Positions 28,237 through 36,687 of a stretch of DNA of 64,000 nucleotides are shown here, in pieces (within the stretch, counting starts at the first letter, position 1; each line of letters opens with the position of its first letter). The stretch is from DATFQI01 sp963816955 (GTDB lineage: Bacteria > Actinomycetota > Thermoleophilia > Solirubrobacterales > Solirubrobacteraceae), in assembly GCA_963816955.1 (NCBI GenBank), contig CAWFME010000004.1, positions 930,001-994,000 on the forward strand, in the 5' to 3' direction. Under the pieces are notes generated by a model. That model saw only the letters and a program-made list of their open reading frames with translations, searched no databases and was not told where the DNA came from. Made by a program: the position numbers and the translations under genes.

Positions 28237-29403
28237 CTAGGCCGCGAGCGAGAGCTCGGCCTGGGCCTGCTGGGGCGCCGGCAGCGCGTACGCCGGCGGC
28301 GCGAGGTTCAGGTACTTGAGGAACAGCCAGCGGATCAGGCGCGGGCGTGAGGTGAATCGTGCCAGCCAGTCCAGGGGCCTTCCGTGGAGATGGCGCACGC
28401 AGCGCTGGTTGAGCCACATCCACTCGAACTTCCAGCGGTGGGCCTCGGCGAAGGCGGCGTAGTTGGCGAGCGCCTGCTCGCGCGTGCGCGCGCCCGCGAG
28501 CACCTGCGCCAGCTCGCGGCCGACGGCGATGCCGAAGTACCAGGCCGTGCGGATCCCCTCCGCGCTCATCGCGATGCAATGGCCGGCGGAGTCGCCGCAG
28601 AAGAACACGCCGTCCTCGACCGGCTCGCGGTAGCGGTGCGGGATCCAGTTGCCCTGGTAGCGCGCGGTGTCGGCCCCCTCGTCGGTCGCGAGGCGCACCG
28701 TCGGCTCCTTGACGTGGAAGCGCGGGTCGTAGGAGCCGATGCCGATCCGCAGCTCGCCGGCGGCGGGGAACGACCAGCCGTAGCCCGACACCACGTAGCG
28801 CGGATCGACCCAGAACTGCAGGTCGGGGGCCTGGCCGTGCGGGTGGACCTCCAGCCCGCGCGAGAGCGTCGCCTCCGGCGGCTGGATCGTGCCCGCGCCC
28901 AGCACGCGGCGCCAGCCCAGGGCGTCGACGATCAGCTTCCCGCGCACGTCGCCGCGATCGGTATGGATGGTCGCGACGGCCGTTTGGTCGCGATCGGCGA
29001 AACTCCTTGTAATGCCATCGATCTTCGCGGTCTCGAACTCCGCGTCGCCGCACTGCGCCCACATCAGCTCGCAGCAGCGCCGGTAGTCGAACGTCGAGAA
29101 CGTGTAGGGCAGCCTCCAGCGCACGTGCGCGCCCACCGTGTGCATGACCATCGTGTCGAACGTCTGCTTGATCGAGCCCTCGAGGCCGAGGTTCACGATC
29201 CAGTCGGTAGGGGCGCAGCAGGCGGAGGTCTGCTTCTCGCCGATCTCGTAGCGATCGAGCACCAAGACCCGCGCGCGCGAGGCGCGCAGCTCGCGGGCGA
29301 CGGCCAGCCCCGCGAAGGACGCTCCGCAGATCACCACGTCGTATTCGGCGCCGGAGGGGAACGGAGTCCGCTCCGCGCCGCGCTTGGTGGCACGAACGGG
29401 CAT
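28237..29403 (-). CDS. FAD-dependent oxidoreductase, geranylgeranyl-reductase type
   Basis: 388 residues with an N-terminal FAD-binding Rossmann fold: DVVICGASFAGLAVARELRA and VLVLDR, then the GGR-family landmark SACCAPTDW and the second FAD motif VFFCGDSAGHCIAMSAEGIRTAW. Related enzymes saturate isoprenoid chains or hydroxylate aromatic rings; the C-terminal region (HRWKFEWMWLNQRCVRHLHG) resembles uncharacterised actinobacterial GGR homologues. Substrate cannot be told from sequence. It is divergent from rpsA with about 40 nt between the starts. Confidence 0.82.
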   Translation of the reverse strand: MPVRATKRGAERTPFPSGAEYDVVICGASFAGLAVARELRASRARVLVLDRYEIGEKQTSACCAPTDWIVNLGLEGSIKQTFDTMVMHTVGAHVRWRLPYTFSTFDYRRCCELMWAQCGDAEFETAKIDGITRSFADRDQTAVATIHTDRGDVRGKLIVDALGWRRVLGAGTIQPPEATLSRGLEVHPHGQAPDLQFWVDPRYVVSGYGWSFPAAGELRIGIGSYDPRFHVKEPTVRLATDEGADTARYQGNWIPHRYREPVEDGVFFCGDSAGHCIAMSAEGIRTAWYFGIAVGRELAQVLAGARTREQALANYAAFAEAHRWKFEWMWLNQRCVRHLHGRPLDWLARFTSRPRLIRWLFLKYLNLAPPAYALPAPQQAQAELSLAA

Positions 29404-29446
29404 AACGAGAGGGCGCTACAGTATCTCGCCGCTAATGGAAGCCACG

Positions 29447-30877
29447 ATGACACCGCCAGAGACCACCACCGACGCCCGAATCGTCGAGGGATCCAACGGG
29501 ATGCTCCTCGAGATCGACGGCCAGATCCTCCCCAACTACGACGCGACGATCGTTCCCTTCGACGAGGGTGACGTCGTCACGGGGAAGGTGGTGCGGATCG
29601 ATAAGGACGAGGTCCTCATCGACATCGGCTACAAGAGCGAGGGGGTCATCCCCAACAACGAGCTCTCGATCCGCAAGTCGGTGGACCCGTCCGAGGAGGT
29701 CGAGCTCGGCGAGGAGGTCGACGCCCTCGTCCTCACCAAGGAGGACCAGGACGGCCGGCTGATCCTGTCCAAGAAGCGCGCCCGCTTCGAGCGCGCATGG
29801 CGCCGCATCGAGGCCGCCGCCGAGTCGGGCGAGCCCGTCATCGGCGCGGTGATCGAGGTCGTCAAGGGCGGCCTGATCATCGATCTCGGGGTGCGCGGCT
29901 TCCTGCCCGCCTCGCTGGTCGACATCCGCCGCGTGCCGAACCTGGACGAGTACCTCGGCCAGAACATCCAGTGCAAGGTCATAGAGCTCAATCGCTCGCG
30001 CAACAACGTCGTCCTCAGCCGCCGCGCGGTGCTCGAGGAGGAGCGCAAGGAGCAGCGCCAGGCGATCCTGGAGCGCCTGCAGCCCGGCCTGATCATCGAG
30101 GGCCAGATCTCCAACATCGTCGACTTCGGCGCGTTCGTCGACCTCGACGGCATCGACGGCCTGATCCACATCTCCGAGCTCTCGTGGTCGCACGTCAACC
30201 ACCCGAGCGAGATCCTGAACATCGGCGACACCGTCCAGGTCAAGGTGCTCGACATAGACCGTGACCGCCAGCGCATCTCCCTGGGGCTCAAGCAGACCCA
30301 GGAGGACCCGTGGCAGCGCGTGGTCGACACCTACAACGTCGGCGACGAGCTCGAGGGCACCGTCACCAAGGTCGTCGCGTTCGGCGCCTTCGTGGAGATC
30401 CTGGAGGGCGTCGAGGGCCTCGTGCACATCTCCGAGCTCGCCCAGCAGCACGTCGAGAACCCGCGCGAGATCGTGCAGCCCGGCGACGACGTGCGCGTGA
30501 AGATCCTCGAGATCGACTCCGAGCGGCGCCGCCTCTCGCTGTCGATCAAGCGGGTCGAGGACCAGATCCTGCCGCGCCGCGAGGCCGGCGCCGCGCCGGC
30601 CGGCGACGCGGGCGACATGGACGACATGCCGGAGCTCGGCCTGTCCGAGGACGTCTTCGCCGACCAGCCCGAGGCCGTGCCCGCCGAGGCGGAGGCCGAG
30701 GCCGAGGACGAGGTCGCTGCGCCCGAGGCCGAAGCCGAGGTCGCCGAGCCGGAGGTCGAGGAGGCCGCCGCGCCCGACGAGCCCGTCGCCGAGGAGCCGG
30801 CCGACGAGGAGCCCGCCGCGGAGGAGCCCGCCGCGGAGGAGCCCGCCGCCGAGCAGGACGAGGAAGAGACCACCTGA
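29447..30877 (+). CDS. rpsA: 30S ribosomal protein S1
   Basis: 476 residues with four S1 RNA-binding domains (about 40-110, 125-195, 210-280, 297-367), each with the pattern G-x-V-x-x-I/V...GxFV/GxI. The third shows IVDFGAFVDLDGIDGLIHISELSW and the fourth VVAFGAFVEILEGVEGLVHISEL, in 20-residue windows. The C-terminal 100 residues are an acidic Ala/Glu/Pro tail with EEPAA repeats, as in many actinobacterial S1 proteins. I take ATG 29447 (GGAAG upstream); ATG 29435 is an alternative, nearer the TACAGTATCT promoter region. coaE overlaps its stop. Confidence 0.94.
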   Translation: MTPPETTTDARIVEGSNGMLLEIDGQILPNYDATIVPFDEGDVVTGKVVRIDKDEVLIDIGYKSEGVIPNNELSIRKSVDPSEEVELGEEVDALVLTKEDQDGRLILSKKRARFERAWRRIEAAAESGEPVIGAVIEVVKGGLIIDLGVRGFLPASLVDIRRVPNLDEYLGQNIQCKVIELNRSRNNVVLSRRAVLEEERKEQRQAILERLQPGLIIEGQISNIVDFGAFVDLDGIDGLIHISELSWSHVNHPSEILNIGDTVQVKVLDIDRDRQRISLGLKQTQEDPWQRVVDTYNVGDELEGTVTKVVAFGAFVEILEGVEGLVHISELAQQHVENPREIVQPGDDVRVKILEIDSERRRLSLSIKRVEDQILPRREAGAAPAGDAGDMDDMPELGLSEDVFADQPEAVPAEAEAEAEDEVAAPEAEAEVAEPEVEEAAAPDEPVAEEPADEEPAAEEPAAEEPAAEQDEEETT

Positions 30878-31467
30878 AGGGGCCGCCGTTCGTCGGCCTG
30901 ACGGGCGGCATCGGCGCCGGGAAGTCGGAGGCGCTGGCGGCGCTCGGGCGTCTGGGCGCCGCGACGCTGTCCACTGACGCCGTCGTCCACGAGCTCTACG
31001 CCGACCCCGAGGTCCGCGACGCGGTCGTGGCCCGCTGGGGCGAGGAGGTCGCGCCGGGCGGGACCGTCGACCGCGCGGCCGTCGCGCGCCACGCGTTCGC
31101 CTCGGACGAGGAGCGCCACTACCTCGAGGGCCTGCTGTGGCCGCGCGTCGGCAGCAGGATCGCCGGGTTCCGCGAGAGCGAGTCCGCGCGGGAACCCGCT
31201 CCGCCGGCTCTGGTCATCGAGGTGCCGCTGCTGTTCGAGTCCGGCATGGACCACGGCTTCGACGCCACGATCGCGATCGTGGCCGACGAGGACGTCCGGC
31301 GCGAGCGTGCCGCCGCCCGCGGGCACGAATCGGTCGATGAGCGGACCGCCCGGCAGCTCACCCAGGACGAGAAGGCCGCCAGGGCAACCTTCGTGGTGCC
31401 AAATTCCGGCACGATCGCTGACCTCGAGTCGCGTTTGTCTGACGTGCTTGGCAAGCTGAGTCCATGA
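30874..31467 (+). CDS. coaE: Dephospho-CoA kinase, probable CTG start
   Basis: Last step of CoA synthesis. The P-loop reads GLTGGIGAGKSEAL only nine residues in, so the start must lie at the rpsA stop. No ATG, GTG or TTG fits; CTG at 30874 overlaps the rpsA TGA (CTGA), and AGGAAG (30861-30866) is well placed as a ribosome site. This gives 197 residues, the family norm. Other motifs: STDAVVHELY, VIEVPLLFESG and the lid segment RQLTQDEKAARATFVVPNSG. It overlaps the next gene (ATGA). rpsA-coaE adjacency is common in actinobacteria. Confidence 0.92.
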   Translation: MKGPPFVGLTGGIGAGKSEALAALGRLGAATLSTDAVVHELYADPEVRDAVVARWGEEVAPGGTVDRAAVARHAFASDEERHYLEGLLWPRVGSRIAGFRESESAREPAPPALVIEVPLLFESGMDHGFDATIAIVADEDVRRERAAARGHESVDERTARQLTQDEKAARATFVVPNSGTIADLESRLSDVLGKLSP

Positions 31468-32126
31468 GCGCGCAGGCCCAGGCACGGACGCGGGCGAGGA
31501 ACCGCCGGCCCTCGAAGGCCCAGCGCCAGCGCCGCCGCAGGATCATCCGCCGGCGGCTGCTGTGGCTCGTCCTCGCGGTCGTCGCCGCCTGCGTGCTGCT
31601 GGCCCTGATCGTGCGGCCGTTCGCCGACAAGGCGGTGCAGGAGATCTCGCTCCCGCTGCGCCACGAGGACATCATCCGCCAGCAGGCGAAGGACAAGGGC
31701 CTGGACGCGTCGCTGATCGCGGGCGTGATCTACGTCGAGTCGCGCTTCCGCGACCAGACCTCGCACGCCGGGGCCGAGGGCCTGATGCAGATCCTGCCCT
31801 CGACGGCGGACTACATCGCGCGCAAGTCGGGCGGCACGGCGTTCCAGGAGGGCGATCTGGCGACGCCGCAGATCAACATCGCCTACGGCTCGTGGTACCT
31901 GCGCTACCTGCTGCAGCACTACCACGGCAACGAGCTGCTCGCGCTCGCCGCCTACAACGCGGGGGAGGGCAAGGTCGACGAGTGGTACCGCGGCGCATCC
32001 GCCCGCGGGGAGGACTTCGACGTGGCCTCGCACATCCCGTTCCCGGAGACGCGCAGCTACGTGTCCTCGGTGCTGGAGGTGCGCGGCCGCTACCGCCAGG
32101 AATACCGACGAGAACTGGGGCTGTAG
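31464..32126 (+). CDS. Membrane-anchored lytic transglycosylase (SLT domain)
   Basis: 220 residues: an Arg-rich cytosolic start (RARNRRPSKAQRQRRRRIIR), one membrane helix (about 32-52), then a soluble-lytic-transglycosylase domain facing outward. The catalytic glutamate is in GVIYVESRFR, followed by AGAEGLMQILPSTADYIA and AAYNAGEGKVDEWY, all diagnostic of the Slt70/MltE-like fold. It cleaves peptidoglycan with 1,6-anhydro ends. ATG overlaps the coaE TGA by four bases, so rpsA, coaE and this gene are coupled. Confidence 0.9.
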   Translation: MSAQAQARTRARNRRPSKAQRQRRRRIIRRRLLWLVLAVVAACVLLALIVRPFADKAVQEISLPLRHEDIIRQQAKDKGLDASLIAGVIYVESRFRDQTSHAGAEGLMQILPSTADYIARKSGGTAFQEGDLATPQINIAYGSWYLRYLLQHYHGNELLALAAYNAGEGKVDEWYRGASARGEDFDVASHIPFPETRSYVSSVLEVRGRYRQEYRRELGL

Positions 32127-32128
32127 AC

Positions 32129-33094
32129 ATGCACGAGCGGAGGCTGGGCCGAACGGGCCTGAGCGTGTCGGAGATCGGCTACGGCGCCTGGGGCATCGGC
32201 GGCTCGATGTGGCTCGGGGCCGAGGACCAGGAGTCGCTGAAGGCGCTGCGGCGTGCGATCGACCTCGGCGTGAACTTCATCGACACGGCCGCCGTCTACG
32301 GCAACGGGCACTCCGAGAAGCTCGTCGGCGAGGTCGTGCGCGAGCGTGACGAGCGGATCGTCGTGGCCAGCAAGATCCCGCCGAAGAACTCCGAGTGGCC
32401 GGCGCGCACCGGCGACCCCGACGAGGCCTTCCCGGCCGACCACATCCGCAAGTGGACCGAGCGCACGCTCTCCAACCTGGGGCTGGACGTGCTGGACGTC
32501 CAGCAGTTCCACGTCTGGAACGACGAGTGGGTCGGGCGCGGCTCGTGGCTCGAGGGCATCCAGGCGCTGCGCGACGAGGGCAAGATCCGCTTCTTCGGCG
32601 TTTCGATCAACGACCTCCAGCCCGCCAACGCGATCCGGCTGATCGACACGGGCGCCGTGGACACCGTGCAGGTCATCTACAACGCCTTCGAGCAGGCCCC
32701 GGAGGACGAGCTGCTCGCGGCCTGCGAGCGCAACGACGTCGGCGTGATCGCGCGCGTGCCGTTCGACGAGGGGTCGCTGACCGGCCGGCTGACGGCCGGC
32801 TCGACGTTCCCCGACGGCGACTTCCGCAACGAGTACTTCAGCGGCGAGCGCTCGCTCGATGCTGTCGACGCGCGCGTCTCGGCGATCGTCGACGACCTCG
32901 GGATCTCACGCGAGGAGCTGCCGGAGGTGGCGCTGCGCTACGTGCTCTCGCGGCCCGAGGTCTCGACCGTCATCCCCGGCATGCGGTCCGTGGCCAACGT
33001 CGAGCGCAACGCGGCCATCGGCGATGGCGCGGGCCTGCCCGCCGAGACGGTCGAGGCCCTGAAGGCCCACCGCTGGAGCCCGTCGGAGGCCTGA
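32129..33094 (+). CDS. Aldo/keto reductase
   Basis: 321-residue NADPH-dependent oxidoreductase of the AKR fold. GRTGLSVSEIGYGAWGIGG opens the barrel; the tetrad is visible as Asp in NFIDTAAVYGNGHSE, Tyr in AVYG, Lys in VVASKI and a His in QQFHVWND. RYVLSRPEVSTVIPGMRSVANVERN binds cofactor. Closest in style to the YghZ/AKR12-14 oxidoreductases common in actinobacteria; substrate unknown. The ATG is two bases after the transglycosylase stop, so it may be the last gene of that transcript. Confidence 0.9.
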   Translation: MHERRLGRTGLSVSEIGYGAWGIGGSMWLGAEDQESLKALRRAIDLGVNFIDTAAVYGNGHSEKLVGEVVRERDERIVVASKIPPKNSEWPARTGDPDEAFPADHIRKWTERTLSNLGLDVLDVQQFHVWNDEWVGRGSWLEGIQALRDEGKIRFFGVSINDLQPANAIRLIDTGAVDTVQVIYNAFEQAPEDELLAACERNDVGVIARVPFDEGSLTGRLTAGSTFPDGDFRNEYFSGERSLDAVDARVSAIVDDLGISREELPEVALRYVLSRPEVSTVIPGMRSVANVERNAAIGDGAGLPAETVEALKAHRWSPSEA

Positions 33095-33138
33095 CGCCGG
33101 CCGGTGTCGCGCGCAGCCCACCGGGTAGCACCGCGCGC

Positions 33139-33207
33139 ATGGCCAACGCACTCCAGGAACGCTACGCCGAGGTCCTGCAGGGCCTTGCCGCTCGCTACGG
33201 CGGCTGA
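33139..33207 (+). CDS. Micro-ORF, 22 residues
   Basis: MANALQERYAEVLQGLAARYGG then TGA. An amphipathic helix is plausible. TAGCAC (33126-33131) ends seven bases before the ATG, matching the leaderless promoter geometry of this window except for the final base. Nothing else supports expression; it lies between the aldo/keto reductase and the zinc-ribbon-like segment. Could also be chance. Confidence 0.25.
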   Translation: MANALQERYAEVLQGLAARYGG

Positions 33208-33234
33208 CCAGCGCTTCTTGCGGCCGGCTCGTCG

Positions 33235-33297
33235 GTGGTCTGCCGCCGGGGCTGCTGGCGGGCCCGGCTCGACGATCGCTGCTTCGCGTGCGGTACG
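33235..33297 (+). repeat. Zinc-ribbon-like coding segment, copy 1
   Basis: These 63 bases match 41288-41350 at about 55 positions by hand alignment. In the frame starting GTG 33235 they read VVCRRGCWRARLDDRCFACG, with two Cys clusters, and most differences from copy 2 are synonymous in that frame. The frame runs on without a stop into the VOC gene, whose domain starts at 33331. It may be an N-terminal extension of that protein, a separate mini-protein remnant, or a mobile fragment. Confidence 0.45.
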
Positions 33298-33330
33298 CGA
33301 AGGCCGGTCGGGTTGCCGCACAATGGGGTC

Positions 33331-34041
33331 GTGATCGACCACGTCGATATCCGCGTCGCGGACCGCGACGTCTCCCAGCGCTTCTACGACACCGTCCTCA
33401 GCGTGCTCGGCAAGGAGCGCGAGATCGACTCCACGCACATCGACTGGGGCGATTTCTCGATCGTCGCCGACGGGCAGCCCGTCGCGAAGAACCTCCACAT
33501 CGCGTTCTACGCGCCGTCGCACGAGCTCGTGGACGCCTTCCACCGCGCCGGAGTCGAGGCGGGATACACCGACGACGGCGCGCCCGGACCGCGGCCGCAG
33601 TACCGCGAGGACTACTACGGCGGGTTCCTGCGCGACCCGGATGGCAACAGCGTCGAGGCGGTGTACACGGGCCAGGAGCGCAAGACCGGAGCGGTCGACC
33701 ACCTGTGGCTCCGCACGCGTGACGTCGGGGCGATCAAGCGCTTCTACGTGGCAACAGGTCACGAGATCGGCGCCGACGAGCCCGACCACGTCCAGATCGT
33801 CACCGCCGGCGCGTCGATCTCGTACGTCGCCGGCGAGCCGCTGACCGAGCACGTCCACCTCGCGTTCGGCGTCGACACGAACGAGGCGGTCGACGCCTTC
33901 CACCGGGCCGCGATCGACGCGGGCTACACGGACAACGGCGCGCCCGGTGAGCGCGCCGCCTACCACCCCGGCTACTACGGGGCGTTCGTCCTCGATCCCG
34001 ACGGCCACAACATCGAGGCCGTCAACCACAACCGGAGCTAG
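33331..34041 (+). CDS. Tandem-VOC (glyoxalase/dioxygenase fold) protein
   Basis: Two vicinal-oxygen-chelate modules in one 236-residue chain: the first starts IDHVDIRVADRDVSQRFYDTVLSVLG and ends GFLRDPDGNSVEAVY, the second starts VDHLWLRTRDVGAIKRFY and ends AFVLDPDGHNIEAVNHN. The paired YxGxFxxDPDGxNxEAV endings carry the metal-binding Glu. The reaction (glyoxalase, fosfomycin-type or extradiol) cannot be told. GTG 33331 fits the fold's start and lies six bases after CACAAT; a longer start at GTG 33235 would add the zinc-ribbon-like segment. Confidence 0.82.
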   Translation: MIDHVDIRVADRDVSQRFYDTVLSVLGKEREIDSTHIDWGDFSIVADGQPVAKNLHIAFYAPSHELVDAFHRAGVEAGYTDDGAPGPRPQYREDYYGGFLRDPDGNSVEAVYTGQERKTGAVDHLWLRTRDVGAIKRFYVATGHEIGADEPDHVQIVTAGASISYVAGEPLTEHVHLAFGVDTNEAVDAFHRAAIDAGYTDNGAPGERAAYHPGYYGAFVLDPDGHNIEAVNHNRS

Positions 34042-34076
34042 GAACCATGACCCTGCGCCGGGCGTAGAGTCGATGG

Positions 34077-34733
34077 ATGACCGGTCGAGTGCGCGCGGCG
34101 TTGGGGAGCAGCGCGGCCGCGGTGGCGCTGACCCTCGGCGGCTGCAGCTTGTCGGGCGGAGACGACACCCGAGAAGCCGCGCCGGCATCCGCATCCGCGC
34201 CGCGCGGCGACATCGAGGACTGTTCGAGTCGGTCGCTGGCGGACTTTCCGGGCGCCTTCAAGGATCGGGCCAACGTCGTGGTCGGGCCGTTGGTGCTGGT
34301 GGGCGCCGCGTTCACACCTACGGAGACGGTCCGCGATGTCGGTGGAAACAAGTTCCCGGCGCTCGTACGAGCCGGGCACCGGGTGACCGTCGCGCTTCCA
34401 AGACACGCGCGCCGGGTCGCCGGCCTCGGCTACGGCCCACTCCCGGAAGGAGTGGAGCTGCGGCCTGAAGACGGCCACCGGGTGGTGACCTTCATCGCGT
34501 GCGGACGCGACGAGCCCTCGGGAAGCACGGCCGACGGCGAGCCGGTCACCTTCTGGTCCGGGTTCGTGCTGACCGCCGAGCCTCGCTGCGTCCCGCTCGA
34601 CATCTGGGTCGACGACGAGCCAAGACCACGCCATGCGGCTCTGCCGATGGGCGCCCGATGTGACGAGGAGGCATTGGCGAAACTCCTGCGCCGCTCTAGG
34701 CGGTCGATTGTGGAGCTAGCGCACGGGCGCTGA
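34077..34733 (+). CDS. Predicted lipoprotein, unknown function
   Basis: 218 residues with a lipoprotein signal: MTGRVRAALGSSAAAVALTL then lipobox GGC (Cys23), followed by a Ser/Ala linker. The mature part has four more cysteines (EDCSSRS, IACGRDE, PRCVPL, ARCDEE), likely two disulfides, and beta-rich sequence. No family is recognised. TAGAGT (34065-34070) ends six bases before the ATG. Codon use is somewhat less G/C-extreme than its neighbours. Confidence 0.65.
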   Translation: MTGRVRAALGSSAAAVALTLGGCSLSGGDDTREAAPASASAPRGDIEDCSSRSLADFPGAFKDRANVVVGPLVLVGAAFTPTETVRDVGGNKFPALVRAGHRVTVALPRHARRVAGLGYGPLPEGVELRPEDGHRVVTFIACGRDEPSGSTADGEPVTFWSGFVLTAEPRCVPLDIWVDDEPRPRHAALPMGARCDEEALAKLLRRSRRSIVELAHGR

Positions 34734-34812
34734 CCCCAGGTTTTCGCCTCGCTACGAAGGCGTCTTACCCCGTGACGACGAGCCAGCCACGCCGACGCCC
34801 GCAGCGCAGCCG

Positions 34813-35496
34813 TCAGTACTCGACGCCCAGAGCAGAGCAGAGGAAAGCCATGAAGGGCCGGGCCTTTCCAGCCCGCGCCTCCCACTCGTCGAGGAAGCCG
34901 CGAGCGGTGGCGTCGCGCTGCGTCAGCGGCGACGTGATCGCGAAGCTCTTGCGCTTGATGTCCTCGATCAGCGCGTGGTCCTTGCTGTAGCCGGCGGGTG
35001 GGCGCTTGAGCGCCTCGCCGTCGGCGAGCTTCCACTCGGGGCCGACCGCCTCCACTGCCGCGCGCCACTCGTCGCCGCGGGCGACGAGCGCGTCGCGGAT
35101 GCGCTTGAGCGCCGGCGACGCCGGGTGCCAGATCCCCGCGCCGAGGAAGACGTGGCCGGGCTCCAGGTGCAGGTAGAGCCCCGCCGTGTCGGCCTCGGCA
35201 GCGCGGGCGTGGCGCAGATAGATGCCGACGTGGGTCTTGTAGGGCGTCTTGTCCTTGGCGAACCGCGTGTCGCGGTAGATGCGGAACAGCGACCGTTTGT
35301 CGGCCGTCAGATGGGGCGCGACCTGCGGCAGCCGGTAGCCGACGTCCTCGACGAACGCGAGCGCCGGCTCCTTGACGTCCTGCTCGTAGCGGGACTTGTT
35401 CGCGTTGAACCACTCGCGCTCGTTGTGGTCCTTGAGCTCGCGCATGAACGCGAACAGTCGCGGGGAGAACGAAGGGGATTCGGCGGCGGAGGCCAT
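34813..35496 (-). CDS. DUF2461/TIGR02453 family protein
   Basis: 227 residues of the TIGR02453 family: FSPRLFAFMRELKDHNEREWFNANKSRYE at the N-terminus (read in parts), then RIYRDTRFAKDKTPYKTHVGIY and LYLHLEPGHVFLGAGIWHP are hallmark segments. Function is unestablished; members are widespread single-copy cytosolic proteins. ATCGTA (35506-35511, TACGAT on the minus strand) ends nine bases before the ATG. It is divergent from the repeat-polypeptide gene. Confidence 0.88.
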   Translation of the reverse strand: MASAAESPSFSPRLFAFMRELKDHNEREWFNANKSRYEQDVKEPALAFVEDVGYRLPQVAPHLTADKRSLFRIYRDTRFAKDKTPYKTHVGIYLRHARAAEADTAGLYLHLEPGHVFLGAGIWHPASPALKRIRDALVARGDEWRAAVEAVGPEWKLADGEALKRPPAGYSKDHALIEDIKRKSFAITSPLTQRDATARGFLDEWEARAGKARPFMAFLCSALGVEY

Positions 35497-35538
35497 GAGG
35501 CCCCGATCGTAATTCGTCCAGGCACTGACGCGGTGTCG

Positions 35539-35563
35539 TTTGATGCCTGGGGTGATGGGAATA
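35539..35563 (+). promoter_or_regulatory. Possible SigB/SigF-type stress promoter
   Basis: GTTT (35539-35542) and GGGAAT (35558-35563) are separated by 15 nt, close to the actinobacterial stress-sigma pattern GTTT-N(14-17)-GGGTA(T/C). It lies about 40 nt before the repeat-polypeptide start, which also has GGGAG (35591-35595) as ribosome site, so a normal leader RNA is expected. One mismatch in the -10 half. Confidence 0.4.
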
Positions 35564-35602
35564 CCCGCAGGTAATGCTTAGCCATGTAGATGGGAGTTGA
35601 CC

Positions 35603-36658
35603 ATGGGCGACGAACTTGATCGCGTAGGCGAGAACGAGGATCTCGAGCAGGTCTCGATGGACGAGATCGAGGCCGAGGGTGCGACGGCGCTTCCCAACAA
35701 GGAAGTGATGTCCCTGCTCAACGTGGACGCGAACGTCGACCTCGGGCTCGACCTCGCGGCGCCGGTCGACCTCGCGGTCGCGGCGAACCTCAACGTTGCC
35801 GCCCCGATCGAGGCCGCGGCCAGCGCGAACCTGCTCAGCGCCGACGCCGAGGCCGTGGCGATCTCCCAGCAGCACGGCACGATCGACCAGAGCATCAGCG
35901 GCGAGGCCGTGGCCGACGCGCCGCAGAACGCCACGATCGACCAGAGCAACGATGTGGTCGACGGTGGCAACACCGCTCCGGCGACCGGCGCTCCGGCTGA
36001 GGGCGGCGCCGCCGCTCCGGTGGCCGGCGGCACCACGGGCGCGATCGGCGGCGTCACCGACGGCGCCACGGGCGCGGTCGACGGCGCGACCGGCGCGGTG
36101 CCGGGCGTCGTGGACGGCGCGACCGGCGCGGTGCCGGGCGTCGTGGACGGCGCGACCGGCGCGGTCGGCGGCGTGACCGACGGTGTCGGCGGCGTGGTCG
36201 ACGGTGCCACGGGCGGCGCGACGGACGGCGTGACCGACGGCGTCGGTGGCGCGGTCGGCGGCGTGACCGATGGCGCCGGTGGCGCGGTCGGCGGCGTCAC
36301 GGACGGCGCGGGCGGTGCGGTCGGCGGTGTGACCGACGGCGTCGGCGGTGCCGTGGGCGGCGTCGGCGGGAGCGTCGACGGCGTCACGGGCGGCGTCGAC
36401 TCGCTGCTCAACGGCGGCAGCCTGCTCGACGCGAACGTCGACATCAACGCGGACGCGGACCTCACGGCGCCGGTCGCCGGCGCAGTGGCCGCCAACGCCA
36501 ACGTCGCCGCGCCGATCAACGCCTCCGTGGCCGCCAACATCGGCTCGGACGGCGCCGTCGCGCAGTCGCTGGCCGACCAGCAGGTCGACATCCACCAGAA
36601 CCTGGACGACGTCTCTGCCGAGGCGACGGCCGAGCAGAACGCCGACATCGAGCAGTAG
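35603..36658 (+). CDS. Repeat polypeptide with acidic leader and paired homologous arms
   Basis: 351 residues, no signal peptide, no cysteine or aromatic-rich part. Residues 1-37 are an acidic leader ending ALPNKEVMSLL. Arm 1 (about 38-114) and arm 2 (about 273-351) are homologous: both have LL(N/D)..ANVD(L/I), then NVAAPI(E/N)A..(S/V)AAN, then D(A/G)..VA.S and Q..(I/V)D(Q/I). The core (about 140-270) is built of GGVTDG/GAVGG/GVVDGATG units. Such a chain could form beta-structured or amyloid-like fibres, as chaplin-type surface proteins do, but no homology is claimed. The M50/PqqD membrane protease gene follows 29 nt later, suggesting a substrate-enzyme pair. Confidence 0.75.
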   Translation: MGDELDRVGENEDLEQVSMDEIEAEGATALPNKEVMSLLNVDANVDLGLDLAAPVDLAVAANLNVAAPIEAAASANLLSADAEAVAISQQHGTIDQSISGEAVADAPQNATIDQSNDVVDGGNTAPATGAPAEGGAAAPVAGGTTGAIGGVTDGATGAVDGATGAVPGVVDGATGAVPGVVDGATGAVGGVTDGVGGVVDGATGGATDGVTDGVGGAVGGVTDGAGGAVGGVTDGAGGAVGGVTDGVGGAVGGVGGSVDGVTGGVDSLLNGGSLLDANVDINADADLTAPVAGAVAANANVAAPINASVAANIGSDGAVAQSLADQQVDIHQNLDDVSAEATAEQNADIEQ

Positions 36659-36687
36659 GACGCCACGCGCCGGCCGGGAGACATCGC

